Origin: Desulfurococcales archaeon
GTDB lineage: Archaea; Thermoproteota; Thermoprotei_A; Sulfolobales; WAQK01
Reading direction: 5' to 3'
Length of the DNA stretch: 6,077 bases
Assembly: GCA_027016915.1 (NCBI GenBank)
Contig: JALURJ010000053.1
Coordinates: forward strand, 1-6,077
Shown: positions 1 to 5,995 of the stretch, one piece after another
How the letters are laid out: each line of letters opens with the position of its first letter
Numbering within the stretch: position 1 is the stretch's first letter
Position numbers and translations under genes: made by a program
The notes under the pieces: generated by a model
Database searches by the model: none
Seen by the model: the letters and a program-made list of their open reading frames with translations, nothing else
What the model was told of the DNA's origin: nothing

Positions 1-403
1 TCTCTCCTACATTAGAAGACTTGTACAAGAGGTTAAGGCTATTAGACCAGACTTCTCCGTCCTCACAGGCATGAATGACCATCTGCTACCAGTGCTTATG
101 GCTGGGGGCGACGGTGGCATAGTGGCGTTGGCCAATGTGGCTCCCCAGATCCACCTGGAGGTATATGAGGCTTGGCATGCGAGAGACCTGGAAAGAGCAG
201 TGTCGGCTTACAAGAGACTGCTCATCCTGTCCAGGATTTATGATGTAGCCTCATCCTTCCCGACTGCCGTCAAGATGGCTCTGAAACTCCTAGGTGCGCC
301 CATAGGCCCCTACGCCCGACCCCCACTGACACCTGAGCCTCCCGAGGTTGAGGAGAAGATTAGGCAGATACTGGAGGAGGCCAATGTTTCTCCGTTCAAG
401 TAG
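1..403 (+). CDS. DHDPS/NAL-family aldolase, C-terminal part (5' truncated by window edge)
   Basis: The reading frame is open from base 2 to a TAG stop at 401-403, giving 133 codons that enter from outside the window, so this is the C-terminal half of a protein of roughly 300 residues. The visible sequence fits the dihydrodipicolinate synthase / N-acetylneuraminate lyase / 2-keto-3-deoxygluconate aldolase TIM-barrel family. It has a helix after the Schiff-base strand (LSYIRRLVQEV), then a strand and turn (FSVLTGMNDHLLP), then the family signature GGDGGIVALANVAP, and a C-terminal helical region with FPTAVKMALKLLG and a proline-rich RPPLTP segment. The catalytic lysine should lie just upstream of base 1 and is not visible. 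The substrate cannot be decided from this part: lysine biosynthesis or sugar-acid cleavage are both possible. The ATG at base 71 is an internal methionine, not the start. The gene appears unrelated to the downstream locus. Confidence 0.9.
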   Translation, partial: LSYIRRLVQEVKAIRPDFSVLTGMNDHLLPVLMAGGDGGIVALANVAPQIHLEVYEAWHARDLERAVSAYKRLLILSRIYDVASSFPTAVKMALKLLGAPIGPYARPPLTPEPPEVEEKIRQILEEANVSPFK

Positions 404-429
404 GCTCCTCCAGCTTTCTCAACCCCCAA

Positions 430-434
430 TTTTT
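430..434 (+). terminator. T-tract, candidate archaeal terminator of the aldolase gene
   Basis: A run of five T lies 27 bases after the aldolase stop codon, in the short gap before the convergent DUF58 gene. Archaeal RNA polymerase can terminate at plain T-tracts without a hairpin, so this is a reasonable termination site. The run is short and the call rests on position and composition only. Confidence 0.4.
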
Positions 435-467
435 GAGCAATAGTTAACCTTGCTTGCCGGGGTGCGT

Positions 468-484
468 GTTCTGAGGAACAGAAC
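468..484 (-). terminator. Small hairpin just past the DUF58 stop codon
   Basis: GTTCTG and CAGAAC form a perfect 6-bp stem around a 5-base AGGAA loop. It starts 10 bases downstream of the DUF58 stop on the minus strand. No T-run follows it on that strand, so it would be a 3'-end stabilising or processing structure rather than a classic intrinsic terminator. A 6-bp stem can arise by chance. The rest of the gap (404-494) holds nothing else I can support. Confidence 0.3.
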
Positions 485-494
485 TGGGGTGATG

Positions 495-1406
495 CTAGAA
501 GGTTGCTTGTTGGTAGTGGGCGATTATACCGGCTCTGGCTCCGAGATAGGAGCCGACTATCCTGGCCCTTTGTGCTAGGGCTTGTCTTCTCCCCACGAGT
601 TCAAGGTAGCCTGACCTGGAGGCCCTGAGTCTGGCTCTCAGGCTGAGCACGTGGCTCCTGATCCTGGAGTATATTTCTTTGAGGTGTGCTACGACGAGGG
701 TCCCAGTTTCGGGATCTTGGAGCGCCGCGAGGGCTTCGTCTATTGGAGGGCCGACCTCGTAGGGGTCTGCCACGAGCAGTGCCTGGATTGTACACTGGTT
801 GTGCTTTGCTAGTCTAGCTATACCATCTATTTCGCCAGGCCTGTGGTCGTAGTCCATGACTAGTATGATGGGGCTTCGGGGCCTAAGCTTCCTCACCGTT
901 CCCAGCAGGAGGTTGAGGTCGGCTTCTCCGCTCACGCCTCCCCGGCACAGTGCTGCCCTGAGCCGTCCCGGCAGGCTTCGGGGGTCTATCCTCCAGTATA
1001 CCCCTGCCTTCCCGCCTCTCAGTATTGCCAGGGTTACCATGTCCTCAAGCTTGGCGGCAGTATATGCTACTAGGCTGGCAGCATAGGTGGCTACCCAGAC
1101 CTTTTCGCCAAACCCCATGGATGTCGAAAGATCTACTGCAACTAGGGCATTAACGCTGCGTTCCGCCTCATACTCCTTGACGATGAGTCTCGGCTCCCCG
1201 CTTGGAAGCACCATTCTTGCCGATAGCCTCCAGTCCACATGCTTTATATCGTCCCCGTACTCGTAGTCGCGGAAATCCATGTACTCTATCCCCAGACCCT
1301 TAACGCTGGCCCTGGCTGGCCCGTATAGAAGGGTGCTGGCGTGAGCTCTAGCAGTCCTGGCGGCAAGCTCTGCAAGCCTGCATATACGCTCCCTACCAGT
1401 TATCAT
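495..1406 (-). CDS. DUF58 domain protein (VWA-like), likely partner of MoxR ATPase
   Basis: This is a 303-residue soluble protein with no membrane helix. It carries the DUF58 core RDYEYGDDIKHVDWRLSAR (residues 46-64), followed by VKEYEAER and the VWA-like metal-site motif DLSTS (92-96). Later come MDYD (184-187), DPYE (214-217) and DPETG (231-235), all matching conserved DUF58 positions. DUF58 proteins usually occur next to MoxR AAA+ ATPases and are thought to act as adaptors or chaperone partners; the MoxR gene here lies across a divergent promoter. The frame stays open up to 1511, but the extension (MPRPCLPRP...) covers the promoter and is not credible. I chose ATG at 1404-1406, preceded by GGTGG seven bases upstream. 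ATG at 1422-1424 (309 residues) would lie almost at the predicted transcript start and is the alternative. The second metal-site Thr seems replaced by Ala162. The N-terminal helices found in larger DUF58 proteins are absent. Confidence 0.9.
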   Translation of the reverse strand: MITGRERICRLAELAARTARAHASTLLYGPARASVKGLGIEYMDFRDYEYGDDIKHVDWRLSARMVLPSGEPRLIVKEYEAERSVNALVAVDLSTSMGFGEKVWVATYAASLVAYTAAKLEDMVTLAILRGGKAGVYWRIDPRSLPGRLRAALCRGGVSGEADLNLLLGTVRKLRPRSPIILVMDYDHRPGEIDGIARLAKHNQCTIQALLVADPYEVGPPIDEALAALQDPETGTLVVAHLKEIYSRIRSHVLSLRARLRASRSGYLELVGRRQALAQRARIVGSYLGARAGIIAHYQQATF

Positions 1407-1451
1407 CTGGTAGCCACCGACCATCTGTTTTGAGCTATGGTGAATTAACGA

Positions 1452-1457
1452 TTTAAA
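1452..1457. promoter_or_regulatory. Palindromic TATA-like box in the divergent DUF58 / PRC-barrel promoter region
   Basis: TTTAAA reads the same on both strands and sits in the AT-rich stretch 1440-1475 between the divergent genes. With the usual archaeal spacing of about 25 bases, it would place the minus-strand transcript start near 1428-1430 and the plus-strand start near 1478-1481. Both fit the two genes: the DUF58 starts lie at 1424 or 1406, the PRC-protein starts at 1484 or 1505. Flanking bases are AACGA on the left and CAATAC on the right; neither is a strong purine-rich BRE, so use in both directions is inferred. Confidence 0.55.
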
Positions 1458-1489
1458 CAATACTTGTTTTAGAAATTGCCATAGTGGGC

Positions 1490-1496
1490 GGGGGAG
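1490..1496 (+). promoter_or_regulatory. Ribosome binding site deciding the PRC-protein start
   Basis: A G-rich run ending in GGAG (1493-1496) lies eight bases before GTG at 1505. It supports that codon over the GTG at 1484, which precedes the motif and would need leaderless initiation. Confidence 0.45.
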
Positions 1497-1504
1497 ACAG
1501 GGAC

Positions 1505-2359
1505 GTGGCAAGATTCTACAGCCTGTCGGAACTCAAGGGTGCAGCCATAGTGGACTCGGAGGGACTCATCTACGGTGTTCTCGACGATCTCAGGTTTCTC
1601 CCCGACGACGTACTGCTTGTTGCGGTTATCGAGGTTTCGGCACGCGACCTCGTCGTGGACAGGGACCGTCTCTGCGAGATGCTTAGGAGCAGGGGCGTCG
1701 ATGTGGGGAGGGATGAGACCCTAGAGTACCTTGTGGCCAGGGCCAGGGAGGAGGGGCTGGATATACCGGTATGTGAGGCGGTTAGACCCATGAAGCTTGT
1801 AAAGGGATTTGTTAGTGTTAGGGAGGTCCTCTGGGTAGACAAGGCGTCGCTCAGGAAGGGCGAGGAGACGAGGGAGGTTAAGGTGGTGCTTCTGAAAACT
1901 CCCCGCGAGGCCAGGTTTAGGGGATTAAAGCCTCAGAAAGCCTTAAGCATACCTAAGCCCGAGGAGTTGAGGAACAAGCTGGTGTTAAGCCTGAGCGAGG
2001 GTATACTGGGATACGCGGGAGACATAGTGGTCGGGCCCGGAGAGCCGGGGATCAGGGCCTACAAGGGTATGGGGGTTGAGGGCTACATAAACTGGCTAGC
2101 CTTCCTCTCCCGGCTTAAGAAGGCCGGACACAGGAGCCTCTACGAGAAGCTGGCAGACTACCGCGACCCGCTTAGAAGCACTAGGCTTGACGTCAGCATG
2201 TTGGGGGAAATTAAGAGACTTCTCCGAGAGCTGGAGGCTCCCCGGGAGATACTGGAACTCCTTGAGCAACATGTGGATAGGAGGCCTGTTATGGGCTCTT
2301 ACACAGACATCCCGTGGAGCAGGGTGCGGAAAATAAGAGACGTCGTGATAGTGGAGTAG
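1505..2359 (+). CDS. PRC-barrel-like protein of unknown function
   Basis: This is a soluble protein of 284 residues. The N-terminus (MARFYSLSELKGAAIVDSEG, then LIYGVLDDLRF) resembles the opening strands of a PRC-barrel, a small beta-barrel found in RNA-processing and regulatory proteins. A second similar stretch, NKLVLSLSEGILGYAGDIVV, occurs at about 157-176. The C-terminus IPWSRVRKIRDVVIVE (269-284) looks like the closing strands of archaeal PRC-barrels. Between these lie a charged alpha/beta region (about 50-150) and a helical segment (about 190-257) rich in Leu, Arg and Glu. No catalytic motif or membrane helix is visible. The GTG start at 1505 is preferred for its SD motif; GTG at 1484 would add seven residues. 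It is the first gene of the rightward series, 13 bp before moxR, so it is probably co-expressed with it and could be an adaptor. The PRC assignment is by eye and moderate; the function is unknown. Confidence 0.8.
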   Translation: MARFYSLSELKGAAIVDSEGLIYGVLDDLRFLPDDVLLVAVIEVSARDLVVDRDRLCEMLRSRGVDVGRDETLEYLVARAREEGLDIPVCEAVRPMKLVKGFVSVREVLWVDKASLRKGEETREVKVVLLKTPREARFRGLKPQKALSIPKPEELRNKLVLSLSEGILGYAGDIVVGPGEPGIRAYKGMGVEGYINWLAFLSRLKKAGHRSLYEKLADYRDPLRSTRLDVSMLGEIKRLLRELEAPREILELLEQHVDRRPVMGSYTDIPWSRVRKIRDVVIVE

Positions 2360-2368
2360 GAGGGGTGA
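2359..2368 (+). promoter_or_regulatory. Strong ribosome binding site for the TTG-started moxR gene
   Basis: GGAGGGGTGA overlaps the last base of the preceding stop codon and lies four bases before TTG at 2373-2375. It is close to the archaeal consensus GGAGGTGATC and is the main reason to accept the rare TTG start. Confidence 0.7.
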
Positions 2369-2372
2369 GGCT

Positions 2373-3422
2373 TTGGAGCTAGACGATGTAAGGAGCACAG
2401 CCAAGGAGATGCTCGACAAGCTGGGCAGGGTTGTCATCGGGTTCAGGGAGGAGCAGAGATTTCTCCTAGCAGCCATGCTGGCCAACGGCCACGTCCTGAT
2501 GGAGGGGGTCCCCGGGATAGCTAAGACAACACTGGTAAGGGCTATGGCCAGGCTTCTAGGATTAAGCGAGGACCGCGTGGTCGAGATAAATGGGGTCCAG
2601 TACAGGGGGTTCAGCAGGATCCAGTTTACCCCCGACCTCCTGCCCAGCGACATAACGGGGAGCATGATCTACAACCCTGCCACCCGGGATTTCGAGCCCA
2701 GGCTTGGCCCCATCTTCGCCTACATGGTTCTGGCCGACGAGATCAACAGGGCCGTCCCAAGGACCCAGTCAGCCCTCCTCCAAGCGATGCAGGAGCGCCA
2801 GGTCACCATAGGCGGTGTAACGTACCAGCTAGAGTATAGGGGTGAGGGTAAATTCTTCCTGGTCTTTGCCACACAGAACCCGGTGGAGCAGGAGGGTACC
2901 TACCCATTACCAGAGGCGCAGCTGGACAGGTTCCTGATGAGGATAATAATGGGGTACCCTGAGAGCATGGAGGACGAGAAGAATGTCTATAGGCTCCACA
3001 TGGGCCGCTTAACAGAGCCTCTGGAGGATCTGGAACCCCTGGTGGAGCCTGGTTGGCTCGTGGAGGCTCAGGAAGCCGTGGTTAAGCTGGTCGAAGTTCC
3101 TGAAGATGTGATTGACTATGTTACCAGGCTTCTGAGAGCCACAAGGCCTAGCATCTTCGAACCCGTGTCCAGGTACTTCGATCTTGGTGCGAGTCCACGT
3201 GCAGGAATAGCCCTTATAAGGGCTGCACAGGCATTCGCCGTTATAAGGGGTTCGTCCAGCGTGGAGGAGAGCGATGTCAATGAGGTGCTTTTCCCCGTGC
3301 TGAACCACAGATTGATGCCCAACATAGATAGGGTGGTGGAGTACGAGGAGAAGGACAGATATGCGGCTAGGGTGAGAGTTATACGTGAAGGCCTGGAGTT
3401 TGTAAGGAAGAACCTCGTGTAG
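2373..3422 (+). CDS. MoxR-family AAA+ ATPase
   Basis: This 349-residue cytoplasmic AAA+ ATPase is full length for the MoxR family. Visible elements are: Walker A GVPGIAKTT (45-53); the family segment IQFTPDLLPSDITGS (83-97); Walker B VLADE (119-123) followed by INRA; QSALLQAMQERQVT (132-145); sensor 1 ATQNP with Asn169; the arginine-finger region PEAQLDRF (180-187); and sensor 2 GASPRA (272-277) with Arg276. All key residues are intact, so it should hydrolyse ATP. MoxR proteins are thought to act as hexameric chaperones in maturing metal-containing or envelope-associated complexes together with VWA/DUF58 partners. Here the DUF58 gene is divergent and a PRC-like gene lies 13 bp upstream, probably in the same transcript. 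The start is TTG, supported by the strong SD just upstream and by alignment of the first helix. The client is unknown. Confidence 0.96.
   Translation: MELDDVRSTAKEMLDKLGRVVIGFREEQRFLLAAMLANGHVLMEGVPGIAKTTLVRAMARLLGLSEDRVVEINGVQYRGFSRIQFTPDLLPSDITGSMIYNPATRDFEPRLGPIFAYMVLADEINRAVPRTQSALLQAMQERQVTIGGVTYQLEYRGEGKFFLVFATQNPVEQEGTYPLPEAQLDRFLMRIIMGYPESMEDEKNVYRLHMGRLTEPLEDLEPLVEPGWLVEAQEAVVKLVEVPEDVIDYVTRLLRATRPSIFEPVSRYFDLGASPRAGIALIRAAQAFAVIRGSSSVEESDVNEVLFPVLNHRLMPNIDRVVEYEEKDRYAARVRVIREGLEFVRKNLV
3209..3224. repeat. Perfect 16-bp palindrome inside moxR
   Basis: AGCCCTTATAAGGGCT is a perfect inverted repeat with no spacer, in the codons just after sensor 2. Its right half, TTATAAGGG (3214-3222), recurs at 3241-3249, exactly 27 bases on and in the same codon phase. 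It could be a protein-binding site or an internal TATA-like element, but the bases also encode ordinary residues (ALIRA and VIRG), so coincidence is likely. Confidence 0.45.
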
Positions 3423-3436
3423 GGTGGAGGTGGAAA

Positions 3437-3443
3437 TGTATAA
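3437..3443 (+). promoter_or_regulatory. Candidate TATA box for the ABC transporter genes
   Basis: TGTATAA is preceded by GGAAA, a plausible purine-rich BRE, in the 60-bp gap between moxR and the ABC ATPase gene. Typical spacing puts the transcript start near 3465. That falls at the AGGAGG motif, so the geometry is tight. If real, the ABC module has its own promoter. Confidence 0.4.
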
Positions 3444-3464
3444 TGGTGTTGTACAACCATTTTT
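3442..3464 (+). terminator. Palindrome plus T-tract between moxR and the ABC genes
   Basis: GTTGTACAAC (3448-3457) is a perfect 10-bp palindrome. It is extended by AATG on the left and CATT on the right, with a two-base GT bulge, and is followed directly by five T (3460-3464). This could end the PRC-moxR transcript. It also lies between the candidate TATA box and the expected transcript start, the usual place for an archaeal repressor operator. The sequence does not decide between the two. Confidence 0.4.
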
Positions 3465-3482
3465 AGGAGGCTCTTCCTAACG

Positions 3483-4406
3483 GTGGGCGCCGTGATAGAG
3501 TTTGAGCGGGTCTACAAGGCGTACGGCGACATCCTCGCCCTGAGGGGTGCGAGCTTCAGGATCCCCAGGGGTGCACTCGCAGGGCTCTTAGGGCCTAACG
3601 GGTCGGGCAAAACTACCAGCCTCAAGCTTATGGTGGGGTTGATCAAGCCCAACGCTGGCCTGGTCTCTGTGAATGGCTACGATCCGTGGGTCCATGAAGA
3701 TAGGGTCAGGGAGCTTGTGGGCTTCCTTCCCGAGAGGCCCATCTATCCTCCATATCTTAAAGTTGGCTCTCTCCTCAGACACCTGGCTAGGCTTAGGGGG
3801 CTCCCCTGGAGTGATGTTGTCAGGATAGCGCGGCTTGTGGGGGTAGAGAAGTATCTTGACACTAACATTGGAGGCCTGTCCAGAGGCTATCTCCAGAGGT
3901 TCGGCCTAGCCCAGGCCCTGCTGGGCGAGCCTGAGATACTGCTCCTCGACGAGCCTACTGCCAATCTGGACCCTCATGCTAGGATGGAAATACTGGAGCT
4001 GATAGCGGCTTTGAAACGGGATCTGAACGCCACTGTTCTCATTTCTAGCCACATACTCCCTGAGCTGCAGCAGGTGATAGACTACGTGGTTCTAATATCC
4101 GGCGGTAGGGTTGTCGATTACGGGCCCCTGGGCGAGCTTTCATCCAAATACAGGGTCACCACAGTCTACGTGGCGAGAAGCCCGAAGCCCCGCAGTGTGG
4201 CACGGTTACTGATAGAGCATGAACATGTGTCGGGCGTGATGCTGGGGGATGACTGGGTAGAGATCCACGCTGACTCAGGCTTCGGCGACGAGTTGAAACG
4301 CATCTTATCCGAACTCCAGGCCGACGGCCTGGTTTCCGGGTTCGAGCTTAAGACGGGGTATCTGGGTGAGCTTTATGAGCGTGCTATCCGGGCTGCGGAG
4401 TATTAG
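3483..4406 (+). CDS. ABC transporter ATP-binding protein (COG1131/CcmA-GldA type)
   Basis: This 307-residue protein has one nucleotide-binding domain plus a C-terminal extension of about 90 residues, typical of ATPases paired with ABC-2 permeases. It shows Walker A GPNGSGKTT (37-45), a signature of the variant form LSRGYLQR (132-139) in place of LSGGQ, Walker B ILLLDEP (152-158), D-loop ANLDP (160-164) and the switch histidine in ISSHILPEL (His190). The Q-loop position appears as Glu84 (GFLPERP), which occurs in this subgroup. The LSxGY signature is shared with gliding-type GldA and related exporters. It should energise the permease encoded next, whose gene overlaps its end by 32 bp. Start: GTG 3483 has AGGAGG (3465-3470) upstream, with a rather long 12-base spacer. 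GTG 3492, giving MIEFERVYKAYG, is the alternative. The transported substrate is unknown. Confidence 0.95.
   Translation: MGAVIEFERVYKAYGDILALRGASFRIPRGALAGLLGPNGSGKTTSLKLMVGLIKPNAGLVSVNGYDPWVHEDRVRELVGFLPERPIYPPYLKVGSLLRHLARLRGLPWSDVVRIARLVGVEKYLDTNIGGLSRGYLQRFGLAQALLGEPEILLLDEPTANLDPHARMEILELIAALKRDLNATVLISSHILPELQQVIDYVVLISGGRVVDYGPLGELSSKYRVTTVYVARSPKPRSVARLLIEHEHVSGVMLGDDWVEIHADSGFGDELKRILSELQADGLVSGFELKTGYLGELYERAIRAAEY
4364..4370 (+). promoter_or_regulatory. Ribosome binding site inside the ABC ATPase gene deciding the permease start
   Basis: GGGTGAG lies four bases before ATG at 4375 and within the 3' end of the ATPase gene. It favours this ATG over the in-frame GTG at 4366, which lies inside the motif. 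Confidence 0.5.
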
Positions 4407-5154
4407 GGGTATAAACTGGCGCAGGGTGCTGATCCAGGCCGATTTCATTTCAGGCCAGATCATCGGCCGTTGGCTCACGGTGACAGTGACCCTGATAGTG
4501 GTGCTTCATGTGGTGCTGCTACTAATGCTAGGCCCTTCCCAGGCGACCGCAGCTGACCTTACACCCCTCCTCTTTGCCACCTCCGTCATCTATGCGCTGA
4601 TCTCTGGGCAGGTTGTCTCCCAGATGGCCGACGAGATCGGCGAGGGGCATGCAATGCTTTACCTCATCCATCCGCTGAGAAGGGTCGAATACCTCTACGC
4701 GTGGCTCGTCGCTGGCCCCTTTCTCATCCTACTGGGCTACCTGTTCAGCCTAACGGTCCCCCTACTGGTGGTTGACCCCTTCTTGCTGGGCTACAAGCCC
4801 ATGTACCGGTTAATTCTAGTGATGACTGGGCAGCTACTGTACCATATTTCGCTTGCCACGCTGTTCTCGGTGATCTCGGGGAGGAGGGGTAGGGCTACAT
4901 CGATGTACCTAGGGTTCCTCATCTTCTTACCGCTAATAATAATGCTAGCACTGATGGTGGTGACAGCAGTGCTGGACATCTATCCTGAGATGTCAAGCAT
5001 CGCCACGATTTTTGCCCTCATATATCCCTCGGTGAAATATTTTGAAAGCCCACTTTACTCCACATTCATCCTTCTGCTCCTCTACGAGTACGGTGCCGCC
5101 CTCATCATATTCCTATTGGCCCTCCGCACATTCACCCATAGAAAGGAGCTGTGA
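4375..5154 (+). CDS. ABC-2-type permease, six predicted membrane helices
   Basis: This 259-residue integral membrane protein has six hydrophobic segments at about 33-53, 61-81, 109-133, 145-167, 177-200 and 229-251, and a short basic tail (THRKEL). The cytoplasmic loop before helix 3 (DEIGEGHAMLYLIHPLRRVEYLYAW) matches the pattern in ABC-2 permeases where a helix followed by a P-x-R-R-x-E-Y motif contacts the ATPase. Together with the overlapping ATPase gene this points to an exporter-type complex in the cytoplasmic membrane. The gene starts 32 bp before the ATPase stop codon, suggesting translational coupling. ATG 4375 is chosen for its SD; the longer GTG 4366 start adds three residues. No substrate can be inferred. 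Sequence outside the loop is only generically hydrophobic, so the subfamily is uncertain. Confidence 0.87.
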   Translation: MSVLSGLRSIRGINWRRVLIQADFISGQIIGRWLTVTVTLIVVLHVVLLLMLGPSQATAADLTPLLFATSVIYALISGQVVSQMADEIGEGHAMLYLIHPLRRVEYLYAWLVAGPFLILLGYLFSLTVPLLVVDPFLLGYKPMYRLILVMTGQLLYHISLATLFSVISGRRGRATSMYLGFLIFLPLIIMLALMVVTAVLDIYPEMSSIATIFALIYPSVKYFESPLYSTFILLLLYEYGAALIIFLLALRTFTHRKEL

Positions 5155-5159
5155 GGTGG
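5153..5159 (+). promoter_or_regulatory. Ribosome binding site of the two-helix membrane protein
   Basis: GAGGTGG overlaps the permease stop codon and lies five bases before ATG at 5165. An earlier AGGAG (5144-5148) could instead serve GTG 5156, which would add three residues. Both put the start far downstream of the ATG at 5042, where the frame first opens. Confidence 0.5.
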
Positions 5160-5164
5160 CTGGA

Positions 5165-5995
5165 ATGCTGCTCAGGATACTGGGGTTAATGCTCATACTT
5201 TCGGCCGTGGTATCGATACTTGTGCTAGCTGTGCCGGAACTAGTTGGGCTAAGCTACACTCTCGAGAGGTTCTCCAAGCCGGATCTCTCCGTAGGCTACG
5301 ACGACAATTATATCTACCTAGTCTATAATATGGGGTCATTCTCCATGGCAGGGCGGGGAACAATCTATCGCTACGTTGCAGAAGCCACGCTCCACCGGAA
5401 CCCCTACACAGCGAAGCCCAGGCTAGAGTTGCCTAGCGACCCGGAAATATACATATATCTTGTTCCTCCAAACAAGCTCTCCGTGCCTGTCCCAGGAGGA
5501 GGCATTCTCTCTAAAACCCAGACGAGGCTCCTCCTCAGCGAGCTGAGCCAGAAGAGCACTGCCATGGGACGCGGCGCCATAATCCTTCCCCCAACCATTA
5601 CCTACACCGATATCATCCTTGTCGTGGTGAGGGTGCCTCAGGACAACCTCAAGGTCGAGATAGGGCCTGTCGGCGCTAGCAACATTGTCTCCGGCAGGAT
5701 CTATGCTGACTACCTTGACGCCTACCTCTCCGGCTCGGCAATCACTCCCAGCGGCTACAGGCTCACCTTTAGGGACCTGCTATATCCTTTCCAAGTGAAC
5801 CTCTACATGGAGGTTAAGGTAACCACTAGTATCAGTGCAGGGCCCTTTGTATATCTCAGGGCGGTCTCTCTAAGCCTTTTAGGAATACTTGTCATAACGG
5901 TGGATGCCAGCAGGCACCCTGAATGGTATGAGGGAAGGTGGTCTATCTTCAGAAGGCTAGCCGAGAAACTCGGTATCGCTCGTAGCTGGCGATGA
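5165..5995 (+). CDS. Membrane-anchored protein with large extracytoplasmic domain, unknown family
   Basis: This 276-residue protein is not one I recognise. A hydrophobic helix at about 5-23 follows a short basic N-terminus. A second helix lies at about 227-246, followed by a positively charged tail of some 30 residues (EGRWSIFRRLAEKLGIARSWR lies within it). By the positive-inside rule both ends are cytoplasmic and about 200 residues lie outside. That domain is rich in beta-type stretches (YIYLVYNMGSF, EIYIYLVPP, DIILVVVRVP, YMEVKVTTSI), has many Tyr and Pro, and has no cysteine. It begins 10 bp after the permease stop, so it is probably a third subunit or substrate-binding/periplasm-facing partner of the ABC complex, loosely recalling the accessory subunits of gliding-type ABC systems. 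That role is inferred from position only. Its last 47 bp overlap the convergent gene. ATG 5165 is preferred because upstream codons of the open frame lie inside the permease gene. Confidence 0.82.
   Translation: MLLRILGLMLILSAVVSILVLAVPELVGLSYTLERFSKPDLSVGYDDNYIYLVYNMGSFSMAGRGTIYRYVAEATLHRNPYTAKPRLELPSDPEIYIYLVPPNKLSVPVPGGGILSKTQTRLLLSELSQKSTAMGRGAIILPPTITYTDIILVVVRVPQDNLKVEIGPVGASNIVSGRIYADYLDAYLSGSAITPSGYRLTFRDLLYPFQVNLYMEVKVTTSISAGPFVYLRAVSLSLLGILVITVDASRHPEWYEGRWSIFRRLAEKLGIARSWR

Noticed and set aside
856..1086. 76-codon plus-strand frame opposite the DUF58 gene
   Set aside because: It has low-complexity Ser/Arg/Pro composition and lies fully inside the conserved DUF58 coding region.
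1425..1511. N-terminal extension of the DUF58 frame (MPRPCLPRP...)
   Set aside because: It covers the AT-rich promoter region and crosses the start of the divergent gene. It has no SD motif and does not look like DUF58 sequence.
2096..2665. 189-codon open frame on the minus strand
   Set aside because: It is opposite two well-supported genes, with Ser/Leu-rich composition and no recognisable motif: a shadow frame of GC-rich coding sequence.
3009..3460. Two minus-strand frames opposite the 3' part of moxR
   Set aside because: They overlap each other and the conserved sensor-2 region of moxR, and show no protein-like features.
5042..5164. N-terminal extension of the two-helix protein frame
   Set aside because: It lies inside the permease gene and reads as Ser/Pro-rich, non-protein-like text. 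A clear SD and ATG at 5165 precede a proper membrane helix.
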